Shown: one piece after another, positions 7,165 through 11,589 of the stretch
Layout: every line of letters starts with the position of its first letter
Position numbering within the stretch: the stretch's first letter is position 1
Assembly: GCA_003250235.1 (NCBI GenBank)
Contig: QKGY01000454.1
Coordinates: forward strand, 1-11,589
Origin: Desulfuromonadaceae bacterium
GTDB taxonomy: Bacteria; Desulfobacterota; Desulfuromonadia; Desulfuromonadales; SZUA-540
DNA: 11,589 bases
Reading direction: 5' to 3'
Translations under genes and position numbers: made by a program
Notes under the pieces: generated by a model
The model's input: the letters and a program-made list of their open reading frames with translations, nothing else
Told to the model about the DNA's origin: nothing
Databases searched by the model: none

Positions 7165-7383
7165 ATGACCGAGCGAAACACCATGGCAGAAAAGGAAGTT
7201 GTAGAACCCGGTCTCGACAAAAACCTCGAAAGATTGGATGCAGACTTGGACATCATGGAGAGGCACTCCTCAGAACTGGCCAATGCGGAGTCCGATGAAA
7301 AAGATGCGATGAGGAGGTGGGATCGGGAACACAAGGATGACCATCTTCACAGCATCCCCCGGCCCAGAAAACATCAACGCTGA
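7165..7383 (+). CDS. Small charged hypothetical protein (72 aa)
   Basis: I do not recognise a family. The product is 72 aa, very rich in Asp, Glu, Lys and Arg, without a hydrophobic segment, cysteine or signal peptide, so a soluble cytoplasmic protein is likely. The middle part (about residues 17-55, starting GLDKNLERLDADLDIMERHS) looks helical with hydrophobic residues spaced like a short amphipathic helix; the tail is basic and His-rich (HLHSIPRPRKHQR). Support for it being real: an excellent Shine-Dalgarno sequence, a stop codon 23 bp before a strong terminator, and no better frame in this stretch. It is convergent with the 123-aa gene. A promoter was not confidently found in the 193 bases upstream, so it could also be read from the IMPase operon. 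Function unknown. Confidence 0.65.
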   Translation: MTERNTMAEKEVVEPGLDKNLERLDADLDIMERHSSELANAESDEKDAMRRWDREHKDDHLHSIPRPRKHQR

Positions 7384-7406
7384 GTTCGTGCAGAGAGCTG
7401 TGACGT

Positions 7407-7437
7407 AAAAAAAGCCCCCTTCTCGGGGGCTTTTTTT
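7407..7437. terminator. Bidirectional intrinsic terminator
   Basis: GCCCCC (7414-7419), loop TTCTC, GGGGGC (7425-7430), flanked by seven A (7407-7413) and seven T (7431-7437). The structure has a T-run on both strands. It lies 23 bp after the 72-aa gene and 29 bp beyond the stop of the convergent 123-aa gene, so it can end both transcripts. Confidence 0.92.
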
Positions 7438-7466
7438 GTGCTTTTGGCGGTCCGATACCCGATGTC

Positions 7467-7838
7467 TTATCGGTTCTGGTCCGGTTTCTCGACTGGACGC
7501 TCGGGTTCGGGAACGTCTTCGGCTTTAATCGTTTCGATTTCCTCTTCCAGCGCGGCGGCATCGCGTTTGAGTTGATCCAATCGGTCAAAAAGTGTCTTGA
7601 TTTCCGCCTTGTCGAGGATGCTTTTTTCACCGGCCTCGCGGAAATCATCCACCAGTTTGCCCAGATCGGCATGCGCCGTGGATATTTTTTTGTGGATCGC
7701 CGCCAGATCAATCCTCTTCTGTACGATGCGTTTCATTTTTGTGGCTTTAAAGGCTGCGACATGCAAACCTTTGCGCGTTGCATCCCAGAGCTTTTCGGTG
7801 GTGCCGGTTTCCTCTTTCGGGGTGTTTTCTTCAGTCAT
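7467..7838 (-). CDS. Hypothetical helical/coiled-coil protein (123 aa)
   Basis: I do not recognise a named family. The only clear minus-strand gene in the window, it encodes 123 aa with no signal peptide, transmembrane segment or cysteine. Residues 1-15 are acidic and polar. Residues about 16-70 are basic and probably helical (KATKMKRIVQKRIDLAAIHK). Residues about 72-108 show heptad-like hydrophobic spacing (ILDKAEIKTLFDRLDQLK, then ALEEEIETIKAED), suggesting a coiled coil. The tail is Pro- and Glu-rich. GGAGG lies 6 nt upstream of the ATG, in the minus-strand reading of 7845-7849. It has its own candidate promoter, diverges from fbp, and ends at the shared terminator. Plus-strand frames over the same bases lack ribosome sites and have implausible composition. 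A structural or protein-binding role is possible but unproven. Confidence 0.8.
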   Translation of the reverse strand: MTEENTPKEETGTTEKLWDATRKGLHVAAFKATKMKRIVQKRIDLAAIHKKISTAHADLGKLVDDFREAGEKSILDKAEIKTLFDRLDQLKRDAAALEEEIETIKAEDVPEPERPVEKPDQNR

Positions 7839-7880
7839 GAGGGCCCTCCAGATGTCGTAAATGAATGGTAATTCTTAGAA

Positions 7881-7908
7881 TAAATAACAGTTTTACTCTT
7901 TTCGTCAA
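7881..7908 (-). promoter_or_regulatory. Candidate promoter of the 123-aa gene
   Basis: On the minus strand TTGACG (7908-7903, 5/6 to consensus) is followed after 16 bp by TATTTA (7886-7881, weak match). It sits about 45-70 bp upstream of the ATG in an AT-rich tract. The -35 is good; the -10 is approximate. Confidence 0.4.
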
Positions 7909-7941
7909 GATTTCACGGGGCTTTTTCCGCATGCAAGCTTG

Positions 7942-7970
7942 TTGATGGAGAGGGATTTCTTTTGTATAGT
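7942..7970 (+). promoter_or_regulatory. Candidate promoter of fbp
   Basis: TTGATG (7942-7947), a 17-bp spacer, and TATAGT (7965-7970, 5/6 to TATAAT). The expected transcription start is near 7977, giving a leader of about 56 nt before the ATG at 8033. It runs divergently from the promoter of the 123-aa gene. Confidence 0.55.
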
Positions 7971-7985
7971 CATGTAAATTTCATG
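7971..7985. promoter_or_regulatory. Imperfect palindrome at the fbp transcription start (candidate operator)
   Basis: CATGTAAATTTCATG is a 15-bp palindrome centred on 7978, with six of seven positions pairing. It directly abuts the -10 box and covers the predicted +1, a location typical of repressor sites. A third CATG follows at 7995. No regulator is identified. Confidence 0.3.
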
Positions 7986-8016
7986 TGATAGCGACATGCT
8001 TTGTTGTGTTCGCTGC

Positions 8017-8027
8017 GGAGGAAGGAG
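8017..8027 (+). promoter_or_regulatory. Shine-Dalgarno deciding the fbp start
   Basis: GGAGGAAGGAG ends 5 nt before the ATG at 8033. The frame remains open upstream to an ATG at 7985, but that codon overlaps the palindrome, lies next to the predicted transcription start, and has no ribosome site. Confidence 0.75.
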
Positions 8028-8032
8028 ACATC

Positions 8033-8974
8033 ATGGGTGAACCAGGCAAGACCAAGTTCCAGATAGACCTGAGGCGGTATCTGCGGGAGCAGGAGGAGGA
8101 TAGAAATCTGACGCGGCTGATCTGTGAAATCGCCGACGCGTCCAAATATATCGTCAATTCAATTCGTACCGGTGACCTGGGGGTGGCTGGTACCTCAAAC
8201 CTCTATGGAGAGGACCAATTGGCCTTGGATGTCCTCTCCGACCGCATCCTTCGTAAGCGGTTGCTTCATTCGGGGGTGGTCGCCAATATCGTTTCGGAAG
8301 AGACCAGCGATATCATCCCCATCTCCACCGATTGCGCCGGGAAGTATTCGGTGGCTTTCGACCCCCTGGATGGCTCGTCTCTGGTAGATGTGAATCTGGC
8401 CGTCGGAACGATCGTTTCCATTTATGAAGGGTGTGAGCTTCTGCAGCCGGGCCGCAATCAGGTGGCCGCCATGTACATCCTCTACGGGCCCAGAACCACT
8501 CTGGTTTTCAGTACGGGAAGCGGCGTTCACGAGTTCGGCATGAACCAGTTGATGGAATACACCCTGCTTCGGGAGAACATCCGTATGGAACCGCGCGGCA
8601 GTATCTATTCCCCCGGAGGGCAACGCAATCTCTATTCCCCGGGGACGGAAAGTTTCGTCCGCCATTTGGAGGGAAACGGCGCCAAGCTCCGTTACAGCGG
8701 AGGCTTCGTACCGGATATCAATCAGATCCTCATGAAGGGCAAGGGGCTGTTCATGTATCCCCATCTTCAGGGGAGCCCGAACGGAAAACTGCGTGTTCTC
8801 TACGAGCTCAACCCCATGGCTTATCTGATCGAACAGGCCGGAGGTGCCGCATCCACGGGACGGGGAAGGATTCTTGATCTGGAGCCGAAGCAGATCGATG
8901 ACCGGGCACCGGTCTTCATCGGCTGTCGGGAAGATGTCGCTATGGCCGAGGAGTTTATCCGGACGCAGGGGTAG
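8033..8974 (+). CDS. fbp: Fructose-1,6-bisphosphatase, class I
   Basis: Hydrolyses fructose 1,6-bisphosphate to fructose 6-phosphate, the committed gluconeogenic step, in the cytoplasm. It has 313 aa, slightly shorter than the E. coli class I enzyme. Motifs: the metal ligands SEE (88-90); FDPLDGSSLVD (109-119) with the phosphatase-superfamily DPLDGSS; the substrate-binding GGFVPDINQIL and KGKGLFMYPH block (223-244); and KLRVLYELNPMAYLIEQAGG (252-271) with the metal-binding Glu258. All expected catalytic residues are present. The start was set by the strong ribosome site; the first residues MGEPGKTKF have no similarity I can use. It is preceded by its own candidate promoter and operator-like palindrome, and followed after 55 bp or less by comEC. 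Gluconeogenic growth on small organic acids would require it, in keeping with the inferred lifestyle. Confidence 0.97.
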   Translation: MGEPGKTKFQIDLRRYLREQEEDRNLTRLICEIADASKYIVNSIRTGDLGVAGTSNLYGEDQLALDVLSDRILRKRLLHSGVVANIVSEETSDIIPISTDCAGKYSVAFDPLDGSSLVDVNLAVGTIVSIYEGCELLQPGRNQVAAMYILYGPRTTLVFSTGSGVHEFGMNQLMEYTLLRENIRMEPRGSIYSPGGQRNLYSPGTESFVRHLEGNGAKLRYSGGFVPDINQILMKGKGLFMYPHLQGSPNGKLRVLYELNPMAYLIEQAGGAASTGRGRILDLEPKQIDDRAPVFIGCREDVAMAEEFIRTQG

Positions 8975-8984
8975 TGCTCATCGG

Positions 8985-9014
8985 CGGGGGAGGGGGCTTG
9001 CCCGAATTTTTTTT
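8985..9014 (+). terminator. Weak terminator-like element after fbp
   Basis: A GC-rich stretch with short alternative stems (GGG-CTTG-CCC at 8994-9003, or CGGG 8985-8988 with CCCG 9001-9004) is followed by eight T (9007-9014). The stems have only 3-4 bp, so termination would be partial at best; it could attenuate read-through from fbp into comEC. Confidence 0.25.
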
Positions 9015-9029
9015 GGCAGACGGGATCGA

Positions 9030-11417
9030 TTGTTGAGGGCAAAGGGGCTCGACATCGATTCCCGCTGGCTGTTGGCCGGTCTGGTTTCAGGGGGGAGTCT
9101 GGCTCCCTTCCTGGAGCCTTCCTGTCTGTACGCACTGGCGGCCTGTGTGTTTTTCCTGCTCGGCGTCGGGGTGCGGACCACGCCCCGGGCTGTTTGGTTT
9201 ATTCCTGCCGGACTTTTCTTTCTTGGCCTGTTCCTGGTTCACTCTCACCTCTCCCCAGGCATGGACGCAGGGGACATCCGTCGTTTTTGCAGCTCCGAGG
9301 CGGTGTCTCTGTCGGGCGTCGTTCAATCGGTGAAGGCGCGCCCCCTGGGGGGCGCGTCGATGGATATCGCGTCCCGTCATGTCGAATCCGGTTCCATCGG
9401 GGTGGATACCCATGGAGGTGTGCGGGTTTTCATCAAAGAGGGAATGCCCGCCGTCCGGATGGGAGACGCGGTGAAGGTCTTTACCCGTCTCAGGGTGCCC
9501 GAGCGTTTCGGAACGCCGGGTGAATATGATTTTCCCCGTCACTTGGCCCACGAAGGGATCTGTGCCACGGCCTCTATCGAGCGGGCCAATGGGGTGTTGC
9601 TCGCAAACCGGTCGCCCGGCGTTTCCATGCAGGGACGTGTCGAACGCTGGCGTTTCGAAGCCGGCCGTCTGATTGATCTGTCAACTCCCGAGACGCAACG
9701 GGGGCTGGTCCGTGCCCTGGCCATCGGCGACAAGAGTGCCATTGCCGACACACAGAGAAGGATACTTTCAGCAAGCGGGACCTCACATCTCTTCTCGATT
9801 TCCGGACTTCACCTGGGAATCATTGCCGCGTTTTTTTACGGGATCGGCCGGGTTCTCTATTCCCGCTCCGAAACGCTGCTCCTGATGGCGCCGCCCAGAC
9901 GCGTTCTGCCCTTTGTTCTCCTGCCTTTTCTTGCTCTCTATCTGGCGTTGACCGGGGGCGCCATCCCGACGCAGAGGGCCTTTATCATGGCGGCCCTTGC
10001 CGCGCTATCCTGTATGGGGTCGCGACGCGTTGAACCTGTCCGCCTGCTGGCTTCCGTCGCTTTTGTCTATCTGCTTTTCTCACCGCTGTCCCTTTTTGAA
10101 CCCTCCTTTCAGCTCTCATTTGCCGGCGTTTTAGGGATTCTGCTGCTGGTGCCCCGTCTGTCTGCGCGGTTTGGATTGACTTTACGGCCTGTTTATCTCA
10201 AATGGCCGCTTATGCTTGCTTTGACAACCTTCTCTGCCACTCTGTTCACTGCCCCCCTGGTTGTCCTCTATTTTCATCTTCTGGCTCCGGCCGGAATTCT
10301 GATCAATCTGATCGCTGTGCCAGTTGTGGGCTTTGTGGCGATCCCCCTTGCCCTGCTGGGGACCGTTTTGGCGCCCTGGTCGCCTGTCGTGGCGGCGCTC
10401 TGTTTTTCCGGATGCGGGAATCTTGTCGAACGGGTCGTATGGATGGCGGAAAAAACAGTCTCATTGAGGCTCTTTGGGGGTGTGCCTCTGTTTCTTTCGT
10501 CTGCACAGATTTTTGCCCTCACCCTGCTCGTTGCCAGTGTCTTGCTCCCCTGGCGGCGATGGACTCCCTGGCTGGTTCGCGGCCTGCTTGCCGGGGCGGT
10601 CATTCTGGTATTCCGGCCGGTGGCTGATGGTTCTCAGCTTACGCTCACCGTGCTTTCCGTCGGCCAGGGAGAGTCCCTGTTGGTGTCCCTGCCGCAAAAC
10701 AGGCATTTTCTGATCGATGGCGGCGGACTGTACGGCGAAACGTTCGATGTCGGCGAACGTCTGGTGCTGCCTGCGCTGGCGCGTCTGGGCATCCCTGAAC
10801 TCGATGCGGTCATTTTGACCCATGCGCATCCGGATCACTATGAGGGTCTCTGTGCGGTGCTTTCCATGTTCCCGGTTCGTTCCTTCCAGTCGGCCATCCC
10901 CGAGGAAGAACTCCCAGAGGCGCTGCGCAAGGCCCTGGAGATGGGCAAGGTTCCCGCGGAACGTCTCCCCGAAGGGTGGACTCATCTGATTCCGCAGCCG
11001 CCGGGATCTTTGGACCTGCTGGTGCCGCCGCAGTCCGGCGCGCTCAATGACCGATCCATCGCCTGCATCTGTCGGTATGGTGACGACAGCCTGCTGTTGA
11101 CCGGTGATCTGGAGAGCGCGGGGGTCGTTCGTCTGCTCGGCTCTCTTCCGGATGACCATGTCGGGGTGTTGAAGCTTCCTCATCATGGAAGTCGACATTC
11201 GCTCCCCGATGTTTTGTGCGATCGTCTCCACCCCCGGTTTGTTTTTACATCGTCAGGGAGGGATAACGGGTATGGTTTTCCCCATAAGTCAGTCGTACAA
11301 ACGGTGCGGGAGCGGGGAATCCCATTTTACCGCACGGACTGGAACGGCAGTCTGCAGTTTGCAAGTCGGGGAGATGGCTGGCATGTCACACAATGGCGTC
11401 ACGGGCTTTTCCGTTGA
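9030..11417 (+). CDS. comEC: ComEC/Rec2 competence protein (inner-membrane DNA channel)
   Basis: Polytopic protein that carries single-stranded DNA across the inner membrane during natural transformation. From the TTG at 9030 it has 795 aa, normal for the family. Order: two or more N-terminal membrane segments (about 12-65); a soluble OB-like DUF4131 region (about 75-215, ending near GTPGEYDFPRHLAHEGI); the Competence membrane domain (about 240-530) with the signature SISGLHLG (256-263); and a C-terminal metallo-beta-lactamase-like domain (about 535-790) with LSVGQGES, THAHPDH (His598, His600, Asp602, His603), TGD (Asp693) and PHHGSRHS (His718, His719). The metal ligands are intact, so a nuclease-like role for this domain is possible. 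The start is uncertain: the frame is open to 8844; TTG at 9030 or 9033 fits the domain start, while an ATG at 8934 would overlap fbp by 41 bp. Confidence 0.93.
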   Translation: MLRAKGLDIDSRWLLAGLVSGGSLAPFLEPSCLYALAACVFFLLGVGVRTTPRAVWFIPAGLFFLGLFLVHSHLSPGMDAGDIRRFCSSEAVSLSGVVQSVKARPLGGASMDIASRHVESGSIGVDTHGGVRVFIKEGMPAVRMGDAVKVFTRLRVPERFGTPGEYDFPRHLAHEGICATASIERANGVLLANRSPGVSMQGRVERWRFEAGRLIDLSTPETQRGLVRALAIGDKSAIADTQRRILSASGTSHLFSISGLHLGIIAAFFYGIGRVLYSRSETLLLMAPPRRVLPFVLLPFLALYLALTGGAIPTQRAFIMAALAALSCMGSRRVEPVRLLASVAFVYLLFSPLSLFEPSFQLSFAGVLGILLLVPRLSARFGLTLRPVYLKWPLMLALTTFSATLFTAPLVVLYFHLLAPAGILINLIAVPVVGFVAIPLALLGTVLAPWSPVVAALCFSGCGNLVERVVWMAEKTVSLRLFGGVPLFLSSAQIFALTLLVASVLLPWRRWTPWLVRGLLAGAVILVFRPVADGSQLTLTVLSVGQGESLLVSLPQNRHFLIDGGGLYGETFDVGERLVLPALARLGIPELDAVILTHAHPDHYEGLCAVLSMFPVRSFQSAIPEEELPEALRKALEMGKVPAERLPEGWTHLIPQPPGSLDLLVPPQSGALNDRSIACICRYGDDSLLLTGDLESAGVVRLLGSLPDDHVGVLKLPHHGSRHSLPDVLCDRLHPRFVFTSSGRDNGYGFPHKSVVQTVRERGIPFYRTDWNGSLQFASRGDGWHVTQWRHGLFR

Positions 11418-11442
11418 CAGAACCCCCTGGTTTTGCTAGCGT
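11414..11442 (+). promoter_or_regulatory. Promoter of the response-regulator gene
   Basis: A perfect TTGACA (11414-11419), overlapping the comEC stop codon, is followed after 17 bp by TAGCGT (11437-11442), preceded by TGC as in an extended -10. TAGAAT (11444-11449) lies nearby, but at 24 bp it is too far from this -35. The predicted start is near 11449, about 23 nt upstream of the ATG. Confidence 0.5.
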
Positions 11443-11471
11443 CTAGAATCCAAGAAGGGCAGCCTTCCGGG

Positions 11472-11589
11472 ATGACACAACCCACGATACTGGTTGTGGA
11501 CGACGAACTCTTTTTCCGCCGCATGTATTCTGAGCTCCTCAGTGGGGACGGGTACGACGTTGAAACCTGTGCGACCGGAGACAAGGCTC
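11472..11589 (+). CDS. Response regulator, N-terminal receiver domain (truncated by window edge)
   Basis: Only the first 39 codons are present. The peptide begins MTQPTILVVDDELFFRRMYS and continues into ELLSGDGYDVETCATGD. This is the start of a CheY-like receiver domain: strand ILVVDD with the acidic pair Asp10-Asp11 that binds Mg2+, then helix 1 and strand 2. The phosphorylated aspartate and any output domain lie beyond the window. There is no good Shine-Dalgarno sequence (CCGGG just before the ATG); a small hairpin GAAGG/CCTTC (11454-11458 and 11463-11467) lies upstream. It has its own promoter after comEC. The output type (DNA binding, GGDEF, kinase or other) cannot be told. Confidence 0.9.
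   Translation, partial: MTQPTILVVDDELFFRRMYSELLSGDGYDVETCATGDKA

Noticed and set aside
7572..7871. Plus-strand frames over the 123-aa gene
   Set aside because: They lack ribosome sites, are rich in Cys/Phe as expected of shadows, and run through the divergent promoter region, while the minus-strand frame has GGAGG and a coherent helical protein.
1..11589. Mobile element, CRISPR array, defence island or biosynthetic cluster
   Set aside because: No transposase, integrase, terminal inverted repeats, spaced direct repeats, tRNA or defence-type domain is visible; the genes are mostly conserved housekeeping functions with similar base composition.

Overview
This is a GC-rich (roughly 60% by eye) bacterial chromosomal window, densely coded and mostly on the + strand. 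The gene set is a Bacillus/plastid-type gltB-gltD pair, a membrane-anchored redox protein with a CxxCH motif and a flavin-attachment-like motif, an EI24-family membrane protein, an IMPase, a class I fructose-1,6-bisphosphatase and comEC. Together with promoters of the TTGACA / TAgaaT kind, this fits a Desulfuromonadales/Geobacterales-like deltaproteobacterium (Desulfobacterota). That placement is inferred from family knowledge, not proven. I see no insertion sequence, CRISPR array, tRNA, rRNA or integrase.

Layout. (1) 1-4398: the 3' part of gltB, then gltD 18 bp downstream, then (41 bp gap) a membrane-anchored thioredoxin-fold protein carrying CPHC, CDVCH and a DAITSATISS motif. This looks like one transcription unit. 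(2) 4461-6971: a near-consensus promoter precedes a short RlmN/Cfr-like radical SAM gene, then an EI24-domain membrane protein and an inositol-monophosphatase family gene, all co-directional with gaps of 37 and 62 bp. An inverted repeat begins right after the IMPase stop codon. (3) 7165-7838: a 72-aa charged protein on + and a 123-aa helical/coiled-coil protein on - converge on a bidirectional terminator (7407-7437). (4) 7839-8032: a divergent AT-rich promoter region with an imperfect palindrome over the predicted fbp transcription start. (5) 8033-11417: class I fbp, then comEC, whose start codon is not a normal ATG. (6) 11414 to the end: a perfect TTGACA -35 box and the first 39 codons of a response regulator.

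Functionally, gltBD assimilates ammonia (glutamine + 2-oxoglutarate to two glutamates). fbp commits carbon to gluconeogenesis. The IMPase-family protein hydrolyses small phosphate monoesters and belongs to the same superfamily as fbp. comEC encodes the inner-membrane DNA-uptake channel. The least ordinary items are the combined thioredoxin / CxxCH / FMN-bind-like protein next to gltBD and the compact RlmN-like enzyme, which keeps both methyl-transfer cysteines but lacks the usual N-terminal domain. The rest is largely conserved housekeeping. No intergenic gap exceeds 300 bases; the largest are 6972-7164 and 7839-8032.
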